Shown here one piece after another: positions 1-8,506 of a stretch of 28,200 bases of DNA. The notes beneath the pieces were generated by a model. The model was not told where the DNA came from and made no database searches. It was given only the letters and a program-made list of their open reading frames with translations. The DNA is from CAZNMF01 sp035547155. GTDB lineage: Bacteria > Acidobacteriota > Vicinamibacteria > Vicinamibacterales > SCN-69-37. Every line of letters begins with the position of its first letter. The stretch's first letter is position 1. The position numbers and the translations under genes were made by a program. The stretch spans positions 1 to 28,200 of the forward strand of contig DASZVJ010000055.1 of NCBI GenBank assembly GCA_035547155.1. Reading direction: 5' to 3'.

Positions 1-1089
1 GACACGGACGCGGATATTGCGGCGCTGATCGTCTTCTTTGCCACCCTCGGCGCGAGGAATGCCGATCAGATAGTAGGACTGACTTTCCTCGAAGATCGCC
101 GGCACGACCGTCTGCGGATCGTTCATGTTCAGCACGGTGCGGCCGCCGGTGAAGTCGGGCAAAATCGCGAGGTTTCCCTGACGCCGAAGCAATTCCATCG
201 GATTGCGTCGCACGTCGCCCGGAAATGCCTCAGCGCCTTTAGCCAACGTCTCGAGCCCCGTCGGATCGATGGAGTGGACCGTAGCATCGGCGCGATCGAG
301 TGCGCGAAACATGCGCTCGCGCGCCATCTTGAGGTGCAGCGCGCAGGGATCTCCCGGCTCTTCCTGAACCGGAAGATTGGCCCCAATAAAAAGCACGGTC
401 TTCTGGCGCCCTCGATCTTCGAGCATGGCGGAGGCAATGCGTTCGAGCGATTCGAGCGCGCACAGACCGCAGAGGCATGCCGGATCGAGAACATTGTCTG
501 GAGAAGGGCGTGTGAGACCGCCAGGCCCCATGCCGGGCGGATTCACAAGGCCCATGAACGGCTGCTTCAACAAGCCGTGCAGTCGCGACTTGTCGGCCGT
601 AAAGTCTTGCTGCCCGCCGTCGTCGGCGAAGCCTGTATTGCGTACGACCGCACCGAGATCGTTCGGCCCGAGCGCATCGACTGCCGCATCAGCGATCGCA
701 CGTGCGGTGATCGTCGCTGGGCCAGCCGGGATCGTGTGATCCATCAGAATCACCACCAGCCGCCCCTCTTCCGTGCGCTGATTCGTGACGACGTCGTTGG
801 TAATCGTGCGCGTCCACGCCGCGCGCGTGGATGCAACGGCCGTCTCGGGCGCCGGCAGCGTGAGCGGCGCGAACGCCTGAATCGGCCGCGGCCTGCCGTC
901 CTCGAGCACGAGGAAATCCGCGGCCGTGAGCCCCGTGACCGGACGGCGATTCTTGTCGAGCACGACGACGTCGAGCTGGACGAGATCCGTACCGCCGCGA
1001 AACACCGGACGTCTCGTCTGCTCCTGCGTCGCAACAGTCAGGGTACAGACAACGAGCAGGACCGCGAGGCTGCTGATACGACGGCGCAT
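1..1089 (-). CDS. VWFA-related exported protein, C-terminus cut by the window edge
   Basis: The reading frame is open for 363 codons from ATG at 1089 to the left edge, so the C-terminus is missing. A GAGGAG ribosome site lies just before the ATG. A signal peptide (about residues 1-22) precedes the motif GGTDLVQLDVVVLDK, which typifies acidobacterial VWFA-related proteins. A VWA core follows from about residue 110. The first metal-site position reads D117-H-T119 rather than the usual DxSxS, so the MIDAS looks degenerate. Cysteines 205, 207 and 210 (CLCGLC) and one in GDPCALH form a cluster. Over the shared length it is clearly paralogous to the VWFA gene at 2024-3964, including NMNDPQTVVPAIF. 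It follows the small exported protein by 53 bases and probably shares its transcript. The ligand is unknown. Gene and family are well supported; function is not. Confidence 0.88.
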   Translation of the reverse strand, partial: MRRRISSLAVLLVVCTLTVATQEQTRRPVFRGGTDLVQLDVVVLDKNRRPVTGLTAADFLVLEDGRPRPIQAFAPLTLPAPETAVASTRAAWTRTITNDVVTNQRTEEGRLVVILMDHTIPAGPATITARAIADAAVDALGPNDLGAVVRNTGFADDGGQQDFTADKSRLHGLLKQPFMGLVNPPGMGPGGLTRPSPDNVLDPACLCGLCALESLERIASAMLEDRGRQKTVLFIGANLPVQEEPGDPCALHLKMARERMFRALDRADATVHSIDPTGLETLAKGAEAFPGDVRRNPMELLRRQGNLAILPDFTGGRTVLNMNDPQTVVPAIFEESQSYYLIGIPRAEGGKEDDQRRNIRVRV

Positions 1090-1142
1090 GAAGGCTCCTC
1101 GGATGTTGCCAGTCGCGGGCCGAGACCCGGCCGCAACGCCGG

Positions 1143-2027
1143 CTACTTCGCGTCCTCCGACGGTGCAGCCTGCTCGGACACGGCGACGTTGAACTGGCGA
1201 TAGTTCGAGTACACCGCACGGGCGCTGATCGCGCCGACGAGCTGGCGCGTGGGGCCGTTCGTGATCGTGTAGCTCTCGTCCATCACCTTTGGCAGCCACA
1301 AGTGCACGCTCGGCACGTCGGTGTAGTCGACCTGCACCGACGCGTTGACCACTGTCGTGCCGCGATGCGATTCCAGGCGAAGGCTCGATCGGCGCACCGT
1401 GCCGGTCACGGGCTCGATCCAGAACACGCCGCTCGCGGCCGCATCGTCCGCCGAGGCAATCACGCGCGGCCTAGCCTGTTCCTGGAACGTGACGACGACC
1501 GTGCGCGCGCCGGCGACGTTCTCGAAATGATCGAACTTGAACGTGGATCGCGGCTGGTTCTCGGCGCGCAGGAAGATCAGCGCCGCCATCGGCAGATTGA
1601 TTGTGCGATCGAAGCGCACGCCGAGCGCGTCCAGATTGAACCGCGCGCCCTCACGTGTGATCCGCTGAATCTGCTCCCTCGCATCGGCGCTCGCGTGGCT
1701 GAAGAGATCGACGACGCGCGCCTGACGATCGGGCACGTCCTTGCCGTCAACCGACAACGTGTCGCGGAACTCGATCCAGCCTGCAGTCGGGTCGGACAGG
1801 ATGGCGAGATCGGAGCGCAGGCGCCGTGCCGTGACGACCTGTCCCTGCGCCTGCTGCGCGTAGTCTTCGGCGATGACGACACCGTCCGCGTCGTGGCCGA
1901 GCTGTTGGAGATGCGCGGCAGCAGCCGCGAGCGCATCGGACAGCGCGCTCTTCTGCGCGCGCGCCGGTACGATCGACGCCAGCATGACGGCCGCGACGAG
2001 CCCGGGCGCGAGCGGGCGCGGTCTCAT
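1143..2027 (-). CDS. Exported protein of unknown function between two VWFA genes
   Basis: This 294-residue protein has an N-terminal signal peptide (about residues 1-24, ending PARA-QK). It has no catalytic motif or transmembrane segment that I recognise. The middle and C-terminal parts look like an all-beta scaffold: PVTGTVRRSSLRLE, a strand ending YTDVPSVHLWLP, then a closing AVYSNYRQFNV. That pattern recalls exported acidobacterial proteins found next to VWFA-related genes, possibly of LolA-like shape, but this is only an impression. Its ATG overlaps the stop of the upstream VWFA gene by four bases (ATGA), which implies translational coupling and similar amounts of the two proteins. I infer a periplasmic partner of the flanking VWFA proteins. 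Confidence 0.82.
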   Translation of the reverse strand: MRPRPLAPGLVAAVMLASIVPARAQKSALSDALAAAAAHLQQLGHDADGVVIAEDYAQQAQGQVVTARRLRSDLAILSDPTAGWIEFRDTLSVDGKDVPDRQARVVDLFSHASADAREQIQRITREGARFNLDALGVRFDRTINLPMAALIFLRAENQPRSTFKFDHFENVAGARTVVVTFQEQARPRVIASADDAAASGVFWIEPVTGTVRRSSLRLESHRGTTVVNASVQVDYTDVPSVHLWLPKVMDESYTITNGPTRQLVGAISARAVYSNYRQFNVAVSEQAAPSEDAK

Positions 2028-3964
2028 CGCACCTCGAACGGCACGTCGCGATGCTGTGCGCGGTCGCCGGCGGTGGCCTCAATCGTCAGAAGGTATTTGC
2101 CCATCGCGAGCGTCTCGACCGGCACCACAATCGGCACGTTCGCGATCCCGGCATCGTCGAACGTCAGGCCTGCGGGATCGATCGACGTGTCGAGCGCCAC
2201 GCGATCCTGGTCGTCGACGATGCGCGCGTGGAGCGTGAGGGCGGCGCGAACCTTCTCATCCTTCGCGCGCACCTGCACGAACGCTGTGATCAAATCGTCC
2301 GCCGAGAACGTGCGCCGTACGGTTGGCATCGTCTGCAGCGGCGCCATTATCAGTGGCATGTCGCCGGCTGGGCGCGGCAGTGCCTGTATCGTCACGCCAG
2401 ACAGCGCGACCGGGCCATCGTCGAGGCTCGGCACGTCGACGTCGCCGTAGACACTGCCCGTCGTGCCATCGCCGCGCTCGACGCCCACTCGCACTTCGTA
2501 GTGGCCCGGCTTCAGATCGAGCGGCGGCAGTCGCGCGTCGGCGCGTGTCTGCATCAGGTCGATCGCCGGCAGCTCGACGGTGTGTCTGCCGGTCGTAATC
2601 GGCTTGGCCTTCTCGTCGAGTACGCCGACCAGCACGTTCAATGTCGACGCATCGCGGTTCTCGCTGTCGATGCCGAGCAGCACGTTGACGTCGACACGGC
2701 CGTCGGACCGGAAATGCGGCGTCAACGCGATGCGCAGTGGCAGATCCGTCCTGGGCAACACGCCATCGACGCTGGCCTCGACCGGATCGCGCGGCGCCGG
2801 CGCGTCTTCCGGCGTGGCCGCGTAGTAACCCGTCCTGGCGCGGACGATCAGGTCGTCGCGGCCGTTGACGCGCACGCGGATGTTGCGGCGCTGATCATCG
2901 TCTCGCGCGCCTTCGGTGCGGGGAATCGCGATCAAGTAGTACGACTGGGTCTCCTGGAAGATCGCGGGCACGACCGTCTGCGGGTCGTTCATGTTCAGCA
3001 CCGTGCGGCCGCCCGTGAAGTCGGGCAGCACGGCGAGGTTGCCTTGGCGCTCGAGTGCGGAGCCACGCGCCCGGCTGCTGGCGGGAAACGCATCGGCGCC
3101 CGGCTGCAGCGTCTCGAGCCCGCTCGGATCGATCGAATGCAGCGTGATATCTGCACGGTCGATCGCCTTGAACGCACGATCGCGTGCGATCTTCAAGTGC
3201 AAGGCGCACGGATCGCCGGGCTGCGACTGAAAGATGATGTTGCTGCCGATGAAGAACAGGACCTTCTGACGCCGCGTGTCTGCGGTCATCGCCGTCGCGA
3301 CGCGTGTCAGCGATTCGAGCGCGCAGAGCCCACAGAGGCAGTCGCCGGACTCGAGAAACTCAGGCGTACCGCGCATCAGGCCGTCGGGCGTCATTTGTGG
3401 CGGATTCACCAAACCGACGAACGGCCGATCGATCGACGCGTAGAGCCGCTGTCGATCGGCCGTAAAATCCTGCTGCGCACCGTCGTTGGCAAAGCCCGTG
3501 TCGCGCACGATTGCCGCCAGATCGTTCGGCCCAAGCGCGTCGATCGCGCCTTTCGCAATCGCGCGCGCCGTCGTCGTCGGCCCTTCCATGGGAATCGTGC
3601 GATCCATCAGGATCACGACCAGCCGTCCTTCTTCCGCGCGCTGGTTCGTGACGACATCGTCGGCGATGGTGCGCGTCCACGCGGCGCGCGTGGACGTCGT
3701 GGCCGTCTCAGGCGACGGCAGCGTGACCGGCGCGAACGCCTGAATCGCCCGCGGCTTGCCGTCTTCGAGGACGACAAAGTCCTCGGCTGTCAGGCCGGTG
3801 ACGGGATGACGGTCCTTGTCGAGGACGACGACGTCGAGCTGCACCAAATCGGTGCCGCCGCGAAACGTTGGCCGCGGCCCTTGCTGCGCGTGGAGCACCA
3901 AGCCCAGCAGGACGATTGCGACAGCGGAAACGGCAGAACCAACGACCGGACGACGTCGGATCAC
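2024..3964 (-). CDS. VWFA-related exported protein with a four-cysteine cluster
   Basis: The 646-residue protein starts at GTG 3964, with a GAGG stretch about 12 bases upstream. A signal peptide (about 1-26, cleavage near LHA-QQ) leads into GGTDLVQLDVVVLDKDRHP and a VWA domain at roughly 113-365. D121-R-T123 occupies the place of the canonical DxSxS metal site, so divalent-metal adhesion may be altered. Its only cysteines are C209, C211, C214 (CLCGLC) and C253, all inside the VWA region. The C-terminal half is beta-rich and probably carries Ig-like domains. Family members are predicted to act in the periplasm or at the cell surface, with no established substrate. It is a tandem paralogue of the gene at the left edge. 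Its stop overlaps the next start (ATGA). The thioredoxin-fold gene lies 83 bases upstream. Confidence 0.92.
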   Translation of the reverse strand: MIRRRPVVGSAVSAVAIVLLGLVLHAQQGPRPTFRGGTDLVQLDVVVLDKDRHPVTGLTAEDFVVLEDGKPRAIQAFAPVTLPSPETATTSTRAAWTRTIADDVVTNQRAEEGRLVVILMDRTIPMEGPTTTARAIAKGAIDALGPNDLAAIVRDTGFANDGAQQDFTADRQRLYASIDRPFVGLVNPPQMTPDGLMRGTPEFLESGDCLCGLCALESLTRVATAMTADTRRQKVLFFIGSNIIFQSQPGDPCALHLKIARDRAFKAIDRADITLHSIDPSGLETLQPGADAFPASSRARGSALERQGNLAVLPDFTGGRTVLNMNDPQTVVPAIFQETQSYYLIAIPRTEGARDDDQRRNIRVRVNGRDDLIVRARTGYYAATPEDAPAPRDPVEASVDGVLPRTDLPLRIALTPHFRSDGRVDVNVLLGIDSENRDASTLNVLVGVLDEKAKPITTGRHTVELPAIDLMQTRADARLPPLDLKPGHYEVRVGVERGDGTTGSVYGDVDVPSLDDGPVALSGVTIQALPRPAGDMPLIMAPLQTMPTVRRTFSADDLITAFVQVRAKDEKVRAALTLHARIVDDQDRVALDTSIDPAGLTFDDAGIANVPIVVPVETLAMGKYLLTIEATAGDRAQHRDVPFEVR

Positions 3965-4047
3965 GAGAGGGCCTCGGTCAATCGCGCCGGGGAGCGCGGG
4001 CCGCGAAGATTACGTGTGACGCAAGAATAGCCGATTCCCGACGAGGG

Positions 4048-4581
4048 TCACGGCGCCGGCTTCGGCATGACGCGCCTGAGATACGCCTCGAGCGTGCCGC
4101 GATCGGCCGGCGTCAGCGACGGCGCGGTCTTGTCGATCACGCCGAGAAAGGCCGCGATCTCGGCCGGCACCGCGGGAAAGCCGATGTTGCCGCCGCCCGG
4201 CATCGCGTTCGAATCGCCGATCTTCCTGCCACTGGCGTCGAGGAACACGTAGAACGGCAGGCCGGCCGTCTCTCCGCCCCATCGGCGCATCAGGACGTCG
4301 CCGCCCGCGTTTTCCAGCGCCTTCTTGTCGTCCCGTTCGCGGACGACGAGGTTCGTCACGACGTAGTTGCGCGCGATGACGGGACCGGCATCGGGTGACG
4401 CGACGAACGCCTCGAAGCTGCGGCACCACGTGCACCACGAGGCGCCGAACTCGATCAGCACGACCTTGTGCTCGGCGTTCGCACGCGCCACGGCACGGGC
4501 GACGACGGCGTCGGCACTGGGAGGTGCAGCGAGCGGACGTGCGACGAGCAGGAGACCGATGAGGACGATCGCGCGGGACAT
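4048..4581 (-). CDS. Exported thioredoxin-fold protein with a CTWC active site
   Basis: From ATG 4581 the protein has 177 residues. I prefer this start over the upstream ATG at 4632 because it has a GAGGTGG site at the right distance and is followed directly by a hydrophobic signal peptide (about 1-19, ending PLAA). The thioredoxin motif is FGASWCTWC with C50 and C53, and the cis-proline is P109 in GLPFYVF. This is the layout of DUF255/DsbD-gamma-like thioredoxins that work outside the cytoplasm. It probably reduces or isomerises disulfides in exported proteins. The CxxC dipeptide TW differs from the GP of thioredoxin and the PH of DsbA, so the redox role cannot be fixed from sequence. Its same-strand neighbours are the permease pair (58 bases upstream) and the cysteine-clustered VWFA gene (83 bases downstream). 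Confidence 0.87.
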   Translation of the reverse strand: MSRAIVLIGLLLVARPLAAPPSADAVVARAVARANAEHKVVLIEFGASWCTWCRSFEAFVASPDAGPVIARNYVVTNLVVRERDDKKALENAGGDVLMRRWGGETAGLPFYVFLDASGRKIGDSNAMPGGGNIGFPAVPAEIAAFLGVIDKTAPSLTPADRGTLEAYLRRVMPKPAP

Positions 4582-4639
4582 GGCGGCCACCTCGACTTCC
4601 GCGATGATCGAGGAAGGCCGCCGGCCAGTCAAGCCACAG

Positions 4640-5965
4640 TTATTCGTGCCGGAGTGCCTCGATGGGGTCCATGCGCGAGGCGCGCAACGCGGGCACGAAC
4701 GAGCTGACGAGGCCGACGACCATCAGGATGCCGGCGCAGAGGCCGAGCAGCTGCAGCGACAGGATCAGATGGATGTCCGCGGAGCCCGTCGTGTCGTCGA
4801 GCAGCTCCGACAGGAACGGCCGCGGGCTCAGCCACCAGACGAGCAGCGACGACAGCAGCACGCCCGCGATGCCGCCCGCGCACGTCGTCACCAGACCTTC
4901 CAGCAGAAATTGCCAGAGGATCGCGCTGCGACGCGCGCCGAGCGCCTTGCGCAGGCCGATCTCCTGCGTTCGTTCGGTGACGGACACGAACATGATGTTC
5001 ATCACGCCGACGCCGCCGATCGCCAGCGTGAGCACGCCGATGAACGACAGCACGAGCTTGAGGCCGAGGACGATGCCGTCGGTGATCTGCGCGGTCTGCG
5101 CCGACCCGAAGACGCGGATCGCGCGATCATCCTGCGAATTGAAGCGCAGGCGCTTGCCGAGCACGTCGCGCACCTGCGCTTCGGTCTTCGCGTCGAGCGT
5201 GGGATCCATCGCCTGATAGACGAGGTCGGCCAGGTACTCCGTGTTCCACAACTGTCCGGCCGTCGTGTACGGAATGAACACGCTCTCTTTGTCCGGCCGC
5301 CCGTAGCTGGAGAGCTGGACCTTCTCGGCCTGGACGCCGATGACGCTAAACGACATGCCTTGCAGCCTGACGACCTCTCCCACCGGCTGCACTTGCCCGA
5401 ACAACTTGCGTGCGACTTCGTTGCCGAGGAACACGACGCGGCGCTGCAGCCGTACGTCTTCGGCATCGATGAAGCGTCCCGACTCGGCCGGCTGCGCGCG
5501 CATGACAGCGTACTCGGGCGCCACGCCGCGCGCGCGATAGCTGCCGAGCTTCGTGCCCCAGACGACGGGCAGGTCGCGCATGTACTCGGGACTCCACATC
5601 TTCACGAGCGGCAGCTCGCCGACCGCGCGGCCGTCGTCGATCCGCATGCGCACGGGCCGTCCCGCGCGCTCGCCGCCGGCCTGCATGCTGGTCTGTCCGC
5701 CGAAGAGAATCGCGACGCCGTCACCGAATGCGCCGTGAAAGCCGCGCAGCAGCGCCTGATTGAAACCCTCGCCGTACGCGAGCAGCATCACGACGGACAC
5801 GATGCCCCACGAGATGCCGAGCATCGACAGCGCGGCACGCGATCGATTGCGCAGCAATCCGACGATCGCTTCGCGCATGATCTCGCCCGCGAGCGAGCCG
5901 CGCCGTGCGGGCTGCGTGCGATGACGAGTTGCCACGACGTCCGTGGTCGCGAGGTGCCCAGCCAT
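4640..5965 (-). CDS. FtsX/MacB-type ABC transporter permease (second of pair)
   Basis: The 441-residue protein begins at ATG 5965, which shares a base with the stop of the upstream permease (TGATG), a tight coupling. ATG 5878 (residue 30, MREAIVG) is an alternative start and aligns better with the start of the sister permease. An N-terminal transmembrane helix (SMLGISWGIVSVVMLLAYG) is followed by a large periplasmic MacB-PCD-like domain. Three C-terminal helices form the FtsX domain, with the hallmark TERTQEIGLRKALGARR just after the second helix region. Such permeases transmit ATP hydrolysis mechanically across the membrane to a periplasmic partner or export substrate. It resembles the neighbouring permease throughout, including QAGGERAGR, so the pair probably forms a heterodimer. 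No ATP-binding domain is fused to it. Confidence 0.93.
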   Translation of the reverse strand: MAGHLATTDVVATRHRTQPARRGSLAGEIMREAIVGLLRNRSRAALSMLGISWGIVSVVMLLAYGEGFNQALLRGFHGAFGDGVAILFGGQTSMQAGGERAGRPVRMRIDDGRAVGELPLVKMWSPEYMRDLPVVWGTKLGSYRARGVAPEYAVMRAQPAESGRFIDAEDVRLQRRVVFLGNEVARKLFGQVQPVGEVVRLQGMSFSVIGVQAEKVQLSSYGRPDKESVFIPYTTAGQLWNTEYLADLVYQAMDPTLDAKTEAQVRDVLGKRLRFNSQDDRAIRVFGSAQTAQITDGIVLGLKLVLSFIGVLTLAIGGVGVMNIMFVSVTERTQEIGLRKALGARRSAILWQFLLEGLVTTCAGGIAGVLLSSLLVWWLSPRPFLSELLDDTTGSADIHLILSLQLLGLCAGILMVVGLVSSFVPALRASRMDPIEALRHE

Positions 5966-7260
5966 CAGCCCTCGTACCGCAGCGCTTCGACGGGCGGCAG
6001 CAATGCCGCTCGACGCGCCGGATAGGTCGACGTCGCAACGCCGACGAGCACCAGCGCGGCAATCGCGCCCACGCCCGACTGCCACGTCATCGTCATGCCC
6101 TGGAAGCGCGCCGGCATCGGCAGCTGATTCACGACCGCGCACAGGCCGAGCGCGATCGCGAGTCCGATCGTCCCGCTCAGCATCGTCAGTAGAAATCCCT
6201 CGAGGAAGAACTGCCGTTGAATCTGCTTCGTCGTCGCGCCGAGCGCCTTGCGCACGCCAATCTCGCGCGTGCGCTCCTGCACGGCGACGAGCATGATGTT
6301 CATCACGCCCAGCCCGCCGAGCGCCAGCGTCACCATGCCGACGACGCCGAAGAAATCTTTCATCTTCTGGATCATGCGGCCGAACATCAGCGTCTGGAGC
6401 GTCGTGTCCCACATCGCGATGGCGTTGCGATCCGTGGGATCGAAGCGATGGCGCGGCGCGAGCACGCGCCGGATGTCGCGCTCGAGCGGCCAGTCGATGT
6501 CCTCGATGCGGCCGGTCCGCCGATCGAGCACGCCGGGCAACTCGTCGACGACCCATTGTTTCGGCGACACGATGATCTGCGACACGACGCTGGGATCCGC
6601 ATCCGTCCGCGGGAAGTCGCGCATCATCGCCGTGAGCGGCACGAACACCATGTCGTTGTCCGGTCCGCTGTAGCTGCTGTCCTGATCCTTGTGGCGGATC
6701 TTGCCGATGACCGTGTACGGCAGTCCGTTCAGCTCCACGGTCGCGCCGATGCTGTCGCGATCGCCGAACAGCTGCTTCGTCGAGTCGGCGCCGATGATCG
6801 CGACGCGCAGGGCCTGGTCGTTGTCGCTGAAGCGGAACCCGCGGCCGCGCTCGATGTCGATCGTCCGGATCTGCTGATACTGCGGCTCGATGCCGTGCAC
6901 CTGCAGCGCGGCGGCGTTGTAGGCGCTCTTGACGTTGATCGCGCCTCGCTGGATCTCCGGGCTCACGACCGCGACGAGGCTCGACTCCGCTTCGATCGCC
7001 CGCGCGTCGTCGACGGTGAGGAAAATCGCGCGGCCGGCGCGCTCACCGCCGGCCTGCGCCGACGTGCGGCCGCCCCACACGATGCCGACGTTCTTGCCGA
7101 GCTCCTCGAGCACGTGCTGATTGCCGCGCTGGAAGCCTTCGCCCGTCGCCGACAGAATGACGACGGAGATCACGCCCCACAGGATGCCGAACATCGTGAG
7201 GAAGCTGCGCAGCTTGTTCGCGCGCAGATTGCCGACGACTTGTCCGAGGATTTCGCGCAT
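5965..7260 (-). CDS. FtsX/MacB-type ABC transporter permease (first of pair)
   Basis: The 431-residue protein starts at ATG 7260 with MREILGQVVGNLRANKLRS, the normal beginning of this family. A longer in-frame reading to 7323 adds only an arginine-rich tail that overlaps the fusion-protein gene, so I rejected it. It has one N-terminal transmembrane helix (about 20-42), a periplasmic domain, and a C-terminal FtsX region with QERTREIGVRKALGATTKQ and three helices. Its role is the membrane subunit of a MacAB-like tripartite exporter or envelope-remodelling complex. It lies 25 bases after the membrane fusion protein and overlaps the second permease by one base, so the three form one operon. The ATPase subunit expected between fusion protein and permease is absent. 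Confidence 0.94.
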   Translation of the reverse strand: MREILGQVVGNLRANKLRSFLTMFGILWGVISVVILSATGEGFQRGNQHVLEELGKNVGIVWGGRTSAQAGGERAGRAIFLTVDDARAIEAESSLVAVVSPEIQRGAINVKSAYNAAALQVHGIEPQYQQIRTIDIERGRGFRFSDNDQALRVAIIGADSTKQLFGDRDSIGATVELNGLPYTVIGKIRHKDQDSSYSGPDNDMVFVPLTAMMRDFPRTDADPSVVSQIIVSPKQWVVDELPGVLDRRTGRIEDIDWPLERDIRRVLAPRHRFDPTDRNAIAMWDTTLQTLMFGRMIQKMKDFFGVVGMVTLALGGLGVMNIMLVAVQERTREIGVRKALGATTKQIQRQFFLEGFLLTMLSGTIGLAIALGLCAVVNQLPMPARFQGMTMTWQSGVGAIAALVLVGVATSTYPARRAALLPPVEALRYEG

Positions 7261-7285
7261 GACGGGCTCGTCTCGATCGCGCCGC

Positions 7286-8476
7286 CTAGCTCGGCAGCAC
7301 CACCTTGTCGCCCACGCGTACACCGTCGAGGATCTGCACCTTCGATCCGTTGCCGGTGCCGATCTTCACAGGCACGCGGCGGCGGCCCGTCTTCGACGCG
7401 GCGTCGAGGACGTCCACGGACGGGTGACGCTGCGCGTCGTAGATGATGGCGGCCTCGGGCACGAGCACGGAATCCGGATATTCGTCGAGCACGATCTCCG
7501 CGTTTGCCGACATGTTCGCCTTGAGCTCCTTGCCCGGATTGTCGATCGACACTTCCACGGCGAACGTCGTCACGTTGTCGGCCTCGACGCCGATCGGCGA
7601 GATCTGCGTGACGCGGCCGTTGAACACGCGATCGCGGAACGTCTCGGTCGTGATGCGTGCGGTCTGACCGAGACGCACGCGGCCGATGTCCGCCTCGTCG
7701 ACCTTGCCCTTGACGTAGACCTTCTCGATGTCGCCGAGCGTCATGACGAGCGTTGCGTTCGCGCCAAGATTGAGGATGGATGACACAGGGCTGCCGATCT
7801 CGACGTCGCGCGTGAGCACGGTCGCGCGGATCGGCGCGCGGATGGTCGCGTTGGCGAGCTCCTCCTCGGAGCGCTCCACGGCCGCGCGCGCTTGCGCGAC
7901 GTTCGCCTCTGCCTGCTGGGCCAGGGCTTTCGCGACGACGAGCTGGCCGGCCGCGGCGCGGCGGCGGTTCTCGGCCTGATCGAGCGTCGACTTCGCCTCG
8001 TCGAGGCCCGACTGCGGCACGAGCTTCTGCGTGAAGAGCTGCTGCGCGCGCGCATAGTTGCGGCGCGCGAGCTCGACGTCCGGCGACTCGGCCTCGATCG
8101 CGGCCTTCTTCTCCTGCGCGACGGCGGCGTCACGGCCCGCCTCTGCGGCCTCGAGGTTGGCGCGCGCTTCGCGCAGCGCCGCCTGCAGGTTCTCGCGATC
8201 GAGCTCGGCCAGCACCTGTCCGGCCTCGACCATCTGATCGACGTCGACGTGCAGCCGCTCGATGATGCCGTTGGCTTTCGATTTGATCTCGACCTTGGTG
8301 ATCGGCTCGATCTTGCCGGTCGCGACGACGGACACGACCATCGTCCCTTTCTCGACCGTGGCGATCTTCGACGGATCGATCGCTCCGCCCGAACGGCTTC
8401 CGGCCGTGAATCTCCAGGTCAGAGCGGCGACGACGAGCACGGCGGCGGCGATGATCCAGCGGCGGTAGGGTTTCAT
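7286..8476 (-). CDS. MacA/HlyD-type periplasmic membrane fusion protein
   Basis: The 396-residue protein has a signal anchor (about 7-24). The first lipoyl half-domain spans about 68-93 (ANGIIERLHVDVDQ to VLAELD), a long alanine- and glutamate-rich coiled coil about 95-210, and the second lipoyl half about 210-231 (IRAPIRATV). The beta-barrel and membrane-proximal domains follow, to LVPEAAIIYD and the C-terminus. This is the MacA layout: the adaptor that links an inner-membrane ABC permease to an outer-membrane channel. It heads the operon with the two permeases. No Shine-Dalgarno sequence precedes the ATG; the upstream bases consist of period-seven repeats beginning two bases away. No outer-membrane factor is present in the window. 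The substrate cannot be inferred. Confidence 0.94.
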   Translation of the reverse strand: MKPYRRWIIAAAVLVVAALTWRFTAGSRSGGAIDPSKIATVEKGTMVVSVVATGKIEPITKVEIKSKANGIIERLHVDVDQMVEAGQVLAELDRENLQAALREARANLEAAEAGRDAAVAQEKKAAIEAESPDVELARRNYARAQQLFTQKLVPQSGLDEAKSTLDQAENRRRAAAGQLVVAKALAQQAEANVAQARAAVERSEEELANATIRAPIRATVLTRDVEIGSPVSSILNLGANATLVMTLGDIEKVYVKGKVDEADIGRVRLGQTARITTETFRDRVFNGRVTQISPIGVEADNVTTFAVEVSIDNPGKELKANMSANAEIVLDEYPDSVLVPEAAIIYDAQRHPSVDVLDAASKTGRRRVPVKIGTGNGSKVQILDGVRVGDKVVLPS

Positions 8477-8478
8477 AG

Positions 8479-8506
8479 CAGGCTACAGGCTTCGGGCTTT
8501 GGGTGA
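8479..8506. repeat. Period-7 imperfect tandem repeat (4 units)
   Basis: Consecutive heptamers read CAGGCTA, CAGGCTT, CGGGCTT and TGGGTGA. The run begins two bases upstream of the fusion-protein start codon, where a ribosome site would be expected. An 11-base word from it (ACAGGCTTCGG, 8485-8495) recurs at 8547-8557 on the far side of the palindrome, so related heptamers flank the palindrome on both sides. Confidence 0.7.

Noticed and set aside
2051..4030. Long plus-strand open frame (659 codons) opposite the VWFA gene
   Set aside because: Its product is rich in Arg/His with no domain, while the minus-strand frame has a signal peptide and family motifs. It is a by-product of high GC.
5966..6556. 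N-terminal extension of the second permease
   Set aside because: The added residues are non-hydrophobic and antisense-like, and overlap the first permease fully. The TGATG start is typical of coupled genes.
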